Below, in pieces: positions 1 through 13,100 of a stretch of 64,000 nucleotides of DNA. This stretch comes from Geosiphon pyriformis. Lineage: Eukaryota; Glomeromycota; Glomeromycetes; Archaeosporales; Geosiphonaceae. Location: NCBI GenBank assembly GCA_016748015.1, contig JAAOMT010000495.1:132875-196874 (forward strand), in the 5' to 3' direction. Every line of letters starts with the position of its first letter. The stretch's first letter is position 1. The notes under the pieces were generated by a model. That model made no database searches. It was given only the letters and a program-made list of their open reading frames with translations, and was not told the origin of the DNA. Position numbers and translations under genes: made by a program.

Positions 1-536
1 TTTTATCCAACAAACTCCACTTTAAATCATACTTTCAAATTAAATATCCCAAGAAACCTTTAAAATCAAAAAGAAATGAAAAAGAATATTTAAAACGGAA
101 CTATCACAACTCAAAGTATTAAGAAACTTACTTGTATTATTTATTGAATGAAACTATCATTCATCAACTGAATCCCTTGGAAGAATAATCCTTGATCAAG
201 ATTATTCACGTTGTTACTAATTGATAAAAGCTTTATTGTGAGAATTAGAAAAGCACTAAAGATCATTAACATTCTGTGTTTCTAGATTAGAGAAACACAT
301 TAGGCAATTGCAAGGATAGCCTCAGAGAAGACCCCAGACAGTGGGTAGATTTCAGTTCAGCCTCTGAGAAGGAGTACATAAACACACACAACAATCAAGA
401 ATTAAAGAATAACTTACATCGCAACAGTAAAAAGAAAGCCTTCAGTGTAACAGTAACATTATTACACAAATAGAACTGAGGAACTCACGAAAGACTGATT
501 GCAATTAAAGCGGGATATCAGCAATTAAATATAACA
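1..536 (+). repeat. Probable LTR fragment, right end of an LTR element
   Basis: This non-coding stretch interrupts the 3' part of LINE copy A. Its last bases (ATAACA, ending at 536) resemble the TAACA end of the LTR at 37,629-38,508. Internal stretches such as the CCTTGATCA..GATTATT segment near 190-215 resemble the corresponding part of that LTR near 38,050. It may be one LTR whose left end lies outside the window. The similarity is partial and judged by eye, so it could instead be another repeat family. Confidence 0.35.
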
Positions 537-539
537 AGA

Positions 540-3500
540 AAACCATCCCATAACAGCGTGTATCTGCTGTGGGCTTGCTAGTGTGGCCAGTGGCCATGTG
601 TGAATCAGGATGCCATACCAGTGAGAAGTAAGACCAATCAATGTCTGCAAACAAACTGGCAGGCAGAAATTTAGAACCAGAACTAATCTCCTAGTGCACA
701 CGACTAATGGAACAAAAAATATCATGAACAAAATGCCTAGAATTGCCAGAAACAGCCCCACCATCTGCCAACAAGAAGCATGCATGCAATTGAGAAAGAA
801 AGAACCAGCCTGAGTGAGAAGAAGCCCCAGCTATAGCATCAGCACGTTCATTTCCAATCACACCAGAATGATCTTTCACTTTGTGTCATTCAACCATCAA
901 ATTTTTGCTACAAATAATGTTTACAATATGCTGGCGTTTGATCCAACAACAGTTGTGAAAATCTGGATGCACTAGACCCAATTCCAACTTGCAGGCATCC
1001 AGAGCAGCTTGACTATCAGAGAACAGACGAACAGAACTAGAACGGGGGACACACTCCAGTGCTAGTGCAATAGCTTGCATTTCTGCCAAAGTAGAAGACA
1101 GCAGACCTGAAACTCCAACACCCAAACCCAGATCAATGTTACTGAAAAAAACACCAGCTCCAGCCGTGCAATTCTCAGTACCAAGGTTTGTCAGAGACTC
1201 ATCCGTATAAATAGAAATGCTACTAGGAAGTACTTGGGAAAGCTGATCACAAACCAACACAAAGCCAGGAAAGGTGAAAATACTCTAAAGACCCACATTA
1301 GCCAAAGCAGAAGAAGGGGCACAAGGAGAGGATGTATTAGACAGAAACTTAACAGAAAGCATGAACCACTTAGGAGTTGGTCCACAGGGGTCCAACCTCT
1401 TCCACCGCTTGAATTTGTACCAGTTAAACATGGCACCATGATGATTACAGAGTTGGTCAACAAAGGTGATGCCATATCACTGGAGTGAAGGAAGGAACTT
1501 GACAAATCTAGACTCACTGAGAACAGTAGACATGGGTACCCCACTACAAAGCCAAAATGGACTATCAAAAGAACCACTCAAAGATAAATTGCAATCGAGG
1601 AGAACACAAACAACACCCATTAAGAAATTGTTCAAAGAGCTGACTTGAACACAAACAGGAACACTCAAAGAATGAACAAAGCGCCAGCTTGAAACTTATA
1701 AGTCATAAGACCTGTGGGTGAATAGGCAACCCAAGATTTCCACTGAGTTTGCAAAACAAATAAGGAAAGCAACTTTACTCTCTGATTGAATCTGGATGAA
1801 AGATTTCAACTCATAGAATGAAGGGTGATGGATCGTGTCACTAAGAAAATCAAGAGGTAATCCAGACTTGGATTTTAAGCCCTTATGAATCAAAGCATCC
1901 CACTTATTACACACATTGATAGGAACAAAACTAAACTGAGTCCTATAACCAATGATGGGGTGGAGGACAGCCGACACTAAATATAGAAATTGTTTGTCCA
2001 ATACAGCCTTTCTTAGAACCAAGTTGATAAACAAATGAACATCCGAATGAGTCTTTGCCAGGCTGGGCTTTGACAGTCCTTCAGATGACACAAAGATACC
2101 CAGATAATGATGTAATTTGCCTGATTTAGCTATTGAAATAGGGAATCCACTGATGAAAAGAGAGGGTGCGCTAGCACGGCTATTAATTGGAATGGCCACT
2201 GTCTTATCATTATTAATTGAAATATCATTGATGTGAAAAAACTCACTAGCCACATCAAGAATGTGTTGAGTGGCAGTCTGACTGCTACTCACCCAAATCA
2301 TATCGTCTACAAAAGTGCCAGCAGTGAAGAAAGATGACATACCAGCCCGAGACTCCACATGGCCCATCTTAGCAACGAAATGAGAATTTAACCTGTAACC
2401 ACACACACTCTCCTGCCTCTTAATTTCGCACAAGAGAGGATCATAAAATATACGCCAAAGAAGAGGCAAAAACACCTTCCCTTGGTTCAAGCCATTGTGT
2501 ACATAATAACCATTTGTCAACCCAAAATCAGTCATAACCCGGTTGGTGCGACCACCATGAATATTCCCAAAAAACCTAATAAACCTGTAGCACATTTTTA
2601 TTCTAACCAAACTTTTCTTAAAATAATCCCAACTGACTAAGTCATACACTTTCTGCATGTCTTGTAAAACCAGCCAGAGCTCCCAGTTTTTTTCAAGAGC
2701 ATCTTCGATCACCAAACCAATCGCAAAAATGGGAGACTGAGTTGTAGTGCCTTTGAGAACTGAAAAATTGTCCCCATGAAGAATGTCAAACTTGCTACAT
2801 GCCAAAGAGATCCTATCAGAGAGAATCTTAGAAAAAATTTTTTAGGCCATCTCAATCAGAGCAATAGGACGAGTATTTGTGAGCACGCCCTTCCATTTAT
2901 AAGGTTTGGGAATCATCGACACCCAGACTTCCTTCCAAGCACTGGGCACAGACTCACCACAAAGACAAGAATTAAAAAGCACCAAGAGCATATTAAATAC
3001 AGATTTGTCACAGTGCTTCCAAAGTTTATTGGAGATGTCTGAGAGACCAGTGGCCTTCCCGTCAGGTAGGTTAAAGACCACGCCAGACATTTCATTAAAA
3101 CTAACACAACTCATTATATCTAAAAAAGTGCCATCAAACATGTAATCCAAAGGCCGATATTGGTAAGACCAATTTTCCGAAATATCAAGAACCACTTCAC
3201 GTTTGCGAGTCCACCCCTCCATAATCTCATCCACTTTCTTTTTAACATGATCAGATTCCAAATACAGCTCATCACCAATGACCAAATAATCCAAAACCAC
3301 CTTGCAAAAAGGCCTCTCCAAGACACTTCTAATAGTATGACCCTTGTTAGATTCAAAGCTTTCCATCCTCTTATCAATAGCAGATCTGATTTGTGAATCT
3401 TCAGCACGTTTTGATTCCGACAACTTTGAGGCACAATAAGACTTCCTGGCTTTGGATAGAGCTGAACAAATGTCATCAAAAGGAGACTTTGAGAGAAAAA

Positions 3501-4617
3501 GAGACCTCACTACAGCAGCACCAGCAGAATCAAGTGATTTCCAAGTATCAAGCAGCAATATGAACACATCACAATCAACAGAACAGGAAGTCTTGACCAA
3601 CTTGGACACCAAAAGTTCTAACTTATGGAACCTGGACGAATGCTTAGTGAAAATGCCATCATAACTTTTAAACCATTTTTTCCTGAAAACTTCACTTGCT
3701 GAAAAGCTCACTGTTTTTCGAACAGCATCCCACATCGCATCCAAATCCAACAGTTCTCTGGCAGCCAAGAAATCATCAGAAAACATGGCAGCATTTACTG
3801 CCATGGCCTCTCTGAATCTCAACTACAAGGCAGCACTAGCATTCTTAAAATTGTACTTTCAACAATCTCTATTGGCCTGCTTGCGAACAGAACACAAATG
3901 TGTATCCAAGAGACCACCTAAACCAATCAACACAGAAACGGCTTGATGGTCAGTATCAAAGAAGTCAGACACATCCAGAACATCACAATCTACAATAGCA
4001 TTGACCAAATTGGGAGACACAAAAAGATAGTCAATTGTTTTCGTCACACTCCAGGAATTACTCCATGTTAGAACTTTCACAAATGAACTACCAACAAGAG
4101 AGTTGACCAGACCCAAGCTACCACACTTTCTGAAACTGGTGCTTCTATGCAAACTATCTTCATTGAAGTCACCACTTAAGACCACAAAGGACGATTTATT
4201 CACAGCACTAGCAATCAAAGCATTCACATCATCGGCCTGAGAGAAGTGCACAGAAGCCAATGCGCCAGCATACAGACCCAAAATAGAAACTGAAAGCTTA
4301 TTCCTAAAAAGTAACTTGACAGAAATAAGATGACCAGAGATCTCAGAAACTTTGCACATGTGTTTGGCCAGAGAATTGTTCATAACAATTGCCACACCAA
4401 AACCAAGATGACCAAAATTCAAACCAAAAACAAAGACCCGAACACCATCGAATTTGCTAGCAATCCAAGGCCAAACCTTATCTTTTAGCTTTGTCTCAGT
4501 AACAATTGAAACTAAATTGTTTATATTTCTGTGCCAACATATAATGTCCTCTTGCTTTGCTAAATTGTTCATTCCTCTAACATTACACATGACTATTTTC
4601 CACACTAAATCATTCAT
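540..4617 (-). pseudogene. LINE copy A ORF2 (endonuclease-RT-RNase H), broken and 3'-truncated
   Basis: ORF2 makes the retrotransposition machinery. From the ATG at 4617 the APE-type endonuclease shows CNVRGMNN, TETKL, GLYAGA, GDFNED, TIDYLFVS and DTDHQAVSV. The RT follows, with the QGKVFLPLLW and FVDDMIW catalytic motifs (FVDD near 2,300-2,316). RNase H has SIYTDES, STLAEMQA, LFSDSQAALDA and DHSGVIGNERADA, so all acidic catalytic positions are present. All long segments lie in one frame, with no net indel. Stops fall at DC*KY (near 3,860), AAL*LRF (near 3,824), DL*VSSW (near 1,697) and RVH*E (near 692), mostly where the other copies have Trp, Gln or Arg. The C-terminal CCHC is lost where the LTR-like sequence interrupts. 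Confidence 0.85.
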
Positions 4618-6454
4618 TGGGGTGCAAAAGAGACTGCAGAACCTGAGCCAGCACACATCTGATCTAACTTCTCCAATACCGAACAAACTGAAGCTTCGAG
4701 AGCCACCAACTTTGACTCCAAGCAGCCCACTTTTGAAGTCAGTATTTTTGAACTACTTGAACCCAAACTTGAGGCACCAAAGGAAACCAGAAAAGGAGAA
4801 ATAACCACAGAATTAGGTTCATCCAAAACCATATCCAAACCAAATTTCATATCAACCAAACCAGGGGCAACCAAGGGTTAAGAAGAGGAGGCGAGAGCCA
4901 AGGGCACCAAGCTTAAACTGTCAAGTTTGTTAATAATACCAGACAGCTTATCTGTAAGAAGTTCCAAAGAGCGCTCCAAAGAAGCGAGACAAGTTTCCAA
5001 AATCAAACCAACAGGATCCGTGAGAGACAAGTGACCAACCAAATCAGTGGTGCCAGAAGAAGAGTCAAAACCAGGACCAGAACCAAAGTGAAGACCATTA
5101 GACGAAGATGCTAAAGAGACAACCTGGGCCCATGATTTGCCACCAAACACAGCCGGTCTGGAAATAGGCACACACTTTTTCACATATAACTTGGTCAACT
5201 GAAGGCGGGTCTCATCAGAGACAATTTTTTTAAATGACTTGGAAAGTTTAGGAGAATGTAAGATCTCAGCATCACACTCTAAAACAGAATGACCAAGTTT
5301 CCCATACCGCTCACACCAAACCAGGTCCTATCTAACCCAAGAGAGTTTCACCCCACCAAAAACAGGCTCAGTACAAAATGCAGACTCCAAATTCTTGTTA
5401 TTCTCAAAACAAACTACAGCACAATAAACCCTATTGCCAGCATCCAAAGATCAATTTATGACATAAGTTTTCCCACTAGCCCCTGCCAAAAGATTGCCAA
5501 GATCATGAGCCATTGTTCCCACCGGCAAAGTAAACAAAAGTGCCCTATACTGATCTCTAGATGCCCACATTTCACGATCTTTTACAGCTTTGGCCATGCA
5601 CACTGAATTTTTTCTAATTAAGAAAGATCATTTAGCTGCCAACTGATCTGCCTGACTTGATTCGGCAAACTCCACCACAGCCTTCTGCGACAGCCCAATT
5701 AACTGAACTTTGATAGACACAATTTGACCATACTTGGATACTGCGGTGATGATCATTTCTTTTGGCGTGTTCATGGGAATTTTCTTTATTACTACAGCCT
5801 GATCTGAATGAACTCCTTGTCTCTTAAGATCAGTGTTTACGATAATCCCATTTTCCCTGGCCAATGGTGCGGTCTTTTTCATGCTCTCAGATGAAGTAAA
5901 TGTTGATCTGATGATCTCTTCAAATTTTGAGGGGGTAGTGGCCCCCCAAAACCATTGATACTTGAAAATAATTTTCTAATGACCTGAGTTTTAGCCATTG
6001 CTGATTTTTCTTTTACAGCCGAAAGATTGATGTCCAAAGCAAAAGATTTTTTTACAGCCACTTCCACCTGAGTTTTAATGATTTTGGGATCAATCCACAC
6101 CTTATCCAAAGAAAAAGACTTACAGAAGGGAAAAGAAACCTCTTTTTCCTCCTCCATATCAAAATTAATAGAGCCAAGGAGGGAGCCAACAATCACACCA
6201 TTATTGAAATGCTTGGCTTGAGGTGTATTCATCTTAAAATCAGATACTCCTTTACCTTCGGAAGCCTCCCCATCAGTATCCATGCTGTTAAACTGCCTGA
6301 CCACTTGACCAGATTCACTACCTTTAAAAGCCACATCATTACTTAATAGCTTAGCACCACCAGGAGGTTTCTTGACCTTATGACTTGAACCACTACTAAC
6401 TAAACCAGAAGTTGGAATTCTGGACGACCTTTTTTTAGCACCAGTACCACTCAT
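4614..6454 (-). pseudogene. LINE copy A ORF1 (Gag-like RNA-binding protein), broken
   Basis: ORF1 of the LINE, expected to coat the element RNA. The start at 6454 opens a Ser/Lys/Gly-rich N-terminus. After about 170 codons the frame shifts at a G run near 5,950. The next open segment (5882-5628) resembles an RRM-like fold (VVIKKIP, then SIKVQLIGL). A CCHC zinc knuckle follows near 5,320-5,260, but its second Cys reads Tyr (CERYGKLGH), as a G-to-A change would produce. Several stop codons also break the segment. The C-terminal part (5198-4614) has a coiled-coil-like repeated Leu pattern. Its TGA stop overlaps the ATG of ORF2 as ATGA. No cellular homologue is recognised. Confidence 0.75.
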
Positions 6455-6560
6455 GGGAGCAGCCAGGTCAACAACAAAAGGATTTGTTTCTTGTAAAGTG
6501 ATGGAAGACAGTATGAAATAGCAGAAAAAACTTCTTTTGAAATATACTTTTTGAGGATTT

Positions 6561-7655
6561 TAGGAGGTAAAAGAGAAAGAAGTTTTTTTAGCTATTATTT
6601 TAATATATTCAATAGTTATTTTTTTTAAATTTTGTATTTTTTATTTTATTTTTATTTTTTACTTAGATATTAATATGTAATTTTAATTTTTTTTGAAATT
6701 TAGTAATAAAAAAAAATATATTTTAATTAATATATAGCTTTATTAATAGTTTTTTAAATAAACTATATAAAAAAATATTTTTTAATTATTTAAAACTTGT
6801 AATTATTAATTAATAATAATAATTTTTTTAAAATTTTTAAACTATTTTATTAAATCTTAAGAATTTTTTTAAACAAAAATAAAAAACTTAAATTTTAGCA
6901 ATTAAAATAGTTTAAATAATTTAAAAAATAAGTAATATATTTACTTTACCAAAAACTATAATAGATATTAGTATTTGAAATAAAAAATTTAAATTACTTA
7001 ACAAAAAATCAAATATAAATATAGTTTAATAGCTTTTTTTATTTTTAATTTCTATAAAAGTTTTAATTGTTTAATAAACAGTTATTTAGTTGTAAATTTG
7101 TTGATCTAAGATTTTAAATTCAAAAAAAATAATTAAAAATAATTAAAAATATTAATTAATTAATATAATTGCTTTTTGCTTTAAATTTTTTCTTAAAATA
7201 TGTTTAATTAAAGAGTAAACAATATATATTAAATAAGTTTTAACTAAATAATTAATTAAAACTGTTAATTAAACTGTTTTTTAACTAAAAAACAAATAAA
7301 ACAAAATAAAAAAGCATTAAGTTTAATATAAATTAAATTGTTTTAATTATAAACTATAAATAATTTTAGATTTTTGTATTAAAAAAAAGTAATTATCTAT
7401 ACAATAATAAATTAATTAAAAATTTAAAAATCTTAATAAAACACTATATTTATGTTATAATTAAATATAAAATATTAATAGATAGCAAAAAAACAATATT
7501 ATATAATAATAAAAATAATAATAATAATTTAATTTTTAATAAGCAAATTAAATTAATAAAAATTCAATATATAAAATTAGTTTTATAAATATTTTAATTA
7601 CTATTTTTTCAAAAGATAATAAAAAAATTTAGAAATAAAAAATAATTTATATTAT
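6561..7655. other. AT-saturated non-coding DNA
   Basis: About 1.1 kb of nearly pure A/T sequence upstream of LINE copy A. No ORF with plausible composition, RNA gene or terminal repeat was recognised. By analogy with the neighbouring segments it is probably decayed transposon DNA, but nothing here is alignable by eye. Confidence 0.5.
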
Positions 7656-9100
7656 TTATTATTATTATTATTATTTAACAAATAAGACTCAAATATTATT
7701 TAACATAATATATTAAATTAAATAATCTAAATAAGACATAAATTATACATTTTTTATATATAACTAGTTATTTAAGTCAACTAAAACAACATTATAAATC
7801 TATTTTAATAGAAACATTATACTTAATTCTAAAAAAAAAAACATAAAACTTATACATATTAAAACTAATACTATATATTTTCATAATTTTAAATAACTTA
7901 ACAACATTGTTAAAAAACAAAGATACCAAATTATATATTATTAAAAACATAAAAGTATTATGAAAAATTAGACTTTTTTTTTTAAAACTGTTTTATATTA
8001 AGACTGTACTAATCATATTTTTTTATAATAAGTTATATACAAATTATACACAAAACTAATAATTTTTTTGACAGTAATTTGAAAACAACCAAAAATAAAC
8101 AAAGTCTCTAAATATTATTTCTTAAACACAATACTTTTATATAAAGCAGTATAAATAATATTATTAAATATACATAAAAAGAACAACTATAAAACACAAA
8201 AAGATAACAAATTCAAATTCAAAAAAAATCTTATAGAATAACATACAACTTAATTAAATCTTAAAAAATAGTAAAATTTAATTTACAAGTAAAAAAATAA
8301 TCAAAAAATCCTATTTTTTTGCAATAAAAATACAAAACATTAGAATATTTTCTGTTGTACAAATATTTACAAATAATAATAAGCAAGTGATAATACAAAG
8401 TTTTTATAAAATATAAATACAAATCAATAAATATTTTGTTAATAAAACCAAAAACCATATATAAATTAAGATATCAAACCAAAACATCTAATTTCAATTA
8501 ATGTTTTTAATAATATTTGCATTTACAATACCAAAACTAGATTTAATCTTTTAATAAGCATATTAAATAGCTCTAAATATATTATAAATAAAATACTAAG
8601 TATTTTTAGACATTATATATTATTAGTTTTAATATACTTTTTATAAACATAAATAAAAAGTATTAAATCCAAGAAAAAACACAGACAGCCAGTTTATTAG
8701 CATATTTATTTTTCAAAACACTTAAATAATTTTTAACTTTAAACCAAGTAATACCAAAATTTTTATCTTTAATAAAATTTATAATATTATGCTTTTCAAG
8801 TTAACAATAGTTCAAAAATTTGGTAAAATCATATTTAATTTAGCTAAATAAGCATTTAAAATAGCTTAATTATTTAAGTATATTATAACAGTATTAGAAA
8901 CAAAAATAGATTTAAAAGCCAAAATAATTGCAAGTAATTTTGTCAATATAAACAAAACCATATTATTAACTTTAATATTTATATCTAAATTTAAATTAAT
9001 AAAAAATACAGTTGTACTATATTTTATTTTAATAATATTTAAATTAATATTAAAAAATGTTTTTTAATTACAGAGAAATTATTAAAACCATAAATATTTA
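7656..9100 (-). mobile_element. Fossil LINE (minus), AT-saturated 3' half
   Basis: The segment starts with a (TTA)n run (7,660-7,675). About 75 bp later comes a degenerate copy of the LINE 3'-UTR (ATACATTTTTTATATATAACTAG near 7,745), matching the ATGCATTTTTTATACATGACCAG of copy C at 41,446. The open stretch 8261-8458 resembles the C-terminal domain of ORF2 (YFIKTLYYHLLIII, CKYLYNRKYSNVL), as in copy C near 42,120-42,040. Nearly every C/G position of the younger copies is T/A here. No functional protein is possible. The 5' boundary is uncertain. Confidence 0.65.
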
Positions 9101-9859
9101 AGAGACAGAAATTATCATTTAATTGCTATTTATTTAACAAAATATATTATCAACTAAAAATTCAAATGCTAACTTAAATTAAACAGAAACCAAATTTTTA
9201 AGATCAAGTCTTTTTCAATAATAAAAACTATTTTAATTAAAAACTAATTCTTATATTAATACTTTTAGAATTTAATATCAAATATTAATTATACTTTTTA
9301 ATAAATATTTATTTAATTATATAAATTAAAAAATAAAAATAAAAATAAAATAAAAATAAAAAAGTTAATATTATTGTATTAATTTTTGATTAAATAAATT
9401 TAATTTAAATATAAATAAATTTTTACAGTTTTAAAAAGTCTTACTTACATATTTTTTAAAAAAATTAATAATTTAATTAAAATTAAAAAACTTTTTTTTA
9501 CTTTTTATTTTATAATTACAACTAAAACAAAGAGTAAAAAAGTTTTAAACATTACTTTTTCTATAGTAATTAATAAAGTTTTAACTAAAAAAGTCTTTTA
9601 TTATTAAAGCAGCTAAGTAAAACGTTTTAATAATGTTTTTTTTAAATATTAATAATAAAAAGCTATTTTTAATAGCTTCTAAAACATTTTTTTATCTTTG
9701 ATTAGTGGTTTTTTTTTAGTTAAAATTTTTTCTAAAAATACACTTAAATTAGTTTTAGTATTGTTTTTACTCTTTTTAAGAACTTTAAAGTTTTTAATAA
9801 CAGATTAGTTAACAAATTAATTTTTTCTGTTTTTATTACTAATATTATTACTATTAATT

Positions 9860-9910
9860 TATTATTTTTTTATTAAGAAGTTTTACGAGTGCAGTCCAAC
9901 CACTACTATT
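9860..9910 (-). repeat. Possible LINE 3'-terminal fragment
   Basis: The sequence around TTTTACGAGTGCAGTCC resembles the last transcribed bases of LINE copy C on the minus strand (41,385-41,400, TTTTACGAGTGAGATCC). Similarity fades after about 40 bp, so this is either a very short insertion or the remnant of a decayed copy. Confidence 0.35.
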
Positions 9911-10199
9911 AATTTACAAATATTTAAAAAAGCCAAAGAATTAAAAAAACAATAGTAGTTATTTGTATTTATTATTATTATACTAAATCTTTTTTTGGTT
10001 CTAAATAAAATTTTGGATAAGATTTTTTTGGCAAAAATTAGTTTTTTTTCTAATGTAAATAATAATAATGATAATACATTTTCTAAAATAAACCAAGATT
10101 AATTATTAATTATATTGTTAAATATAGTGTTTTCTAATAGATTATTGCTAATTCTGAAAGCAAAACAACTTATTGAATTATCTAATTTTAAGAATTAAA

Positions 10200-13100
10200 T
10201 TGATCAAATAAAAACTAAATTAATTTTTGCTTTTTTGTTTTTCGGTACTGTTTTTAATAATAATTAAAAAACAATTTTCAGTCATTAAAAATTTTTTGAA
10301 TAAATGGTCTTTATTTTAATATTTAGTACTACTTTTAAAATCAAATTGGTTTTAGTTAATTTTTTGTTTCATTTACTGTCTGGCTTTATTGAGTTTAAGT
10401 CGGTTTTTAAAAACAATATTAAATGGTTTTGTGTAAATTTTGCTTTTAAAAGTTTTTTAATTGCTGCTATTAAAGTTTTTATTGGTAGTTTTTTCTTTTT
10501 AACCACATTTAAAATTGCAAAATTTTTTGTAATGGCTTTTGGTCTTTTTTTTACTTTTATTATACTTTGTAATATTCTTCTTAATATATTTTCTGATAAT
10601 ATAAAAAATATTCTTGGTGTTTTTGTTGTTGTTACTTTTATTAAGTTAAAATCTGTTAGTTTGTAATAATATACTATTATTAATTTTAAGAACTTTTTAT
10701 TTGCTGCTGCTGTTTTTAGTAATTAATTTGTACTGATTAAAAAAAATAATGTATAGATTTTTTTTCTTAATTAAAAAAAAATTATCATCTTGAAAGATTT
10801 TTTTAAGACCAAATTGATCAATTTTTTTTGGCTATATTGCTTATAAAATTAGAAATATAATTTTTTAGATTAATAATTATACTTATTTTATTTTTTATTT
10901 TCTGAATTTTTATTATTATTAACACTTTGTTGTTGTTAGTTTTAAGTTTAAAAAAATGTTAAAACTTATTATAGCAAAAACTAATACTTTGTACAAATGT
11001 TGTATCTGGTAAAAAACTTTTGAATACTATTATTATTATTATAAATATTAGAATTTGAACTATTTATTTGTTAATTGTAAAATGTCTTTTCTTTTTTTTC
11101 AAGTTGTTTTTAAGATCTGTTATTGGCTTTTAGTTTTTTATATCTTTTGTTATTAATAGTAAATATTATGCTATGACTTTTGTTTTTTTGATTTTTTTTT
11201 GCTATTCTTTTAACTGCTTCTACTACTAATTTTGTTATTAAGTTTAAATTAGATTTTTTGAAATCTTAGATTGCAAATTTGGCTGTTTTAGTAAAGTTTA
11301 TTAGTAAACCTATTGGTTTTTAATTGCTTTAATTACTCTTTGATATCAAAAAATATGCACAAAAGTTACAAAATTGAAAAAAATTTACTTACTATATTTA
11401 ATATTTTATAAGGCTTTGTTTTTTTTTTAACTAGTCTGTTTAAAAACTTTGCCAGTCTTAAAGCTAAAATTAAATTTAATAACATAAATAATAATAATTA
11501 AGTGTTGTCAAAGCATATTTTTTAAGTAAAAAAACATGTAATTATATAGTAGCTTTATAATAAATACAAGATTTTAATATTAAAAATAGTATTAAAAAAA
11601 CTAGATTGTTTTTAAGTAAATTTATTTTTGATTTTAGAAATTAAAATAGTATTATTAAAAAATTTGATAAACAGAATTTATATTTAACTTTTTTTGGTTT
11701 AACTTAGTTAATGCTTTGACTGATTCAGATAATTAATTATATGTAAAAAATACATAATTAATATCTAATTTAAGTTATTTAATTTGGCATATTGTATTAA
11801 ATAGTTTTTAGACACATTTTATTAAAACATTAATAAAAAAATAAAAAATATTTTTTTACAATAATAATTTTAATAATTACAATATTTAAATTTTAAAAAT
11901 TAAATATAATAATTGCATATTGCAATAATTAAAAAAAAATAAAAAAAATAAAAACAAAATAAATATAATTATAAATTTAAAAAATCAACTTATTAATTTT
12001 AAAAATTATATAACAAAAAAAATCAATTAACTTAATCTTAAATTTATTACAAATAATAATAATATTTTTTAATTAATAATTTAAAACTTAATAATAAGAT
12101 TATTGGCTTATTAGATATTTTTAATAAACTATAAAGTAATACAAAGATTATAAATTGTTTTTTAATTATATTAAATTCTTGCTTAGATATTAGTATAATT
12201 TTTGCTTTGTAAAAAATAGTTAAGATATCTATAATTCTAAAGTTTTATAAATAAAAAAGTGTATTAATTAATATTAAATTAATAGTTTTAATAAAAACAA
12301 CCAGAAAAATTTTTTTTAAACCAGATTTTTTCTGTTTATAGCAAGTTTAATATCTTTTTTGAAAACAATTTTTCAGTGTTAAAGAGTATATTAACTTAAT
12401 TTTCTGTGTTTGCAGTAAGCTTAATTATTAAAAATATTTTTAAAAAAAAATAAGAAGTTGTAATTAGTCTTATAAAACATGTACAAAATATATAATTTAA
12501 TTGGTTAACACTATTTAAAAATTAGCCTAAAATACATCAAAATATATAAACAGTTTATCAATTTTTTTGGCAGCATATATCAGGATAAAATCAACAAAAT
12601 AATGACAAATATTGGGTTTTTAGATAACTATTGTGTATATAATAGATTGAATTAAGACAAAATTTTTTTATTTTTTTTTTGAAAAATTTTTTACAATTTT
12701 TTTTTATATATGGTTAAAAAATAAACACATTTGTGTAATTATTAACTAAATATTAAATTTGTAATCAATACTGACAGAATAAAAAACAATAGAAAAAAGA
12801 TATTATTTTTTGCAATTAGAACTTTTATTAATAATACTATTTGAAGAAAAAACAGTCAAACTTTTATTTAATATATTTTAAATATTGCTAATAAGTTTTT
12901 TAAAATCAATAATATTTTAATAAATAATAATAAGACTATGACCATTTTTATCAACTGAAAAGTGAAAAATGTTTTATTAAAAATTAGTAAAAATTTTATA
13001 TCAATTGCAAAAAAGAATAAATTATATCAATACTTAGGTATTTTTTTTATTAAAAATTTATTTAAGTTTAGTTTAACTAAAACTCATTTTAATATTAGGT

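Larger units (their letters stand above)
540..6560 (-). mobile_element. LINE copy A (non-LTR retrotransposon, decayed)
   Basis: A minus-strand non-LTR retrotransposon with two ORFs: a Gag-like ORF1 (6454-4614), then ORF2 with APE endonuclease, reverse transcriptase and RNase H. The order and protein similarity match copies B and C in this window. The RNase H domain, an RT without LTRs and a C-terminal region put it near the I/Tad-like LINEs of fungi. The 3' end is missing because homology stops near position 540, where LTR-like DNA begins. ORF2 keeps one reading frame over its whole visible length and is broken by substitutions only. The 5' boundary is approximate, set where GC-richer sequence gives way to AT-rich DNA. 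Confidence 0.85.

Noticed and set aside
10304-10666. 120-codon plus-strand ORF as a membrane protein
   Set aside because: Phe/Ile/Lys-rich composition is that expected from AT-saturated DNA; no family feature, and it lies in a LINE fossil region.
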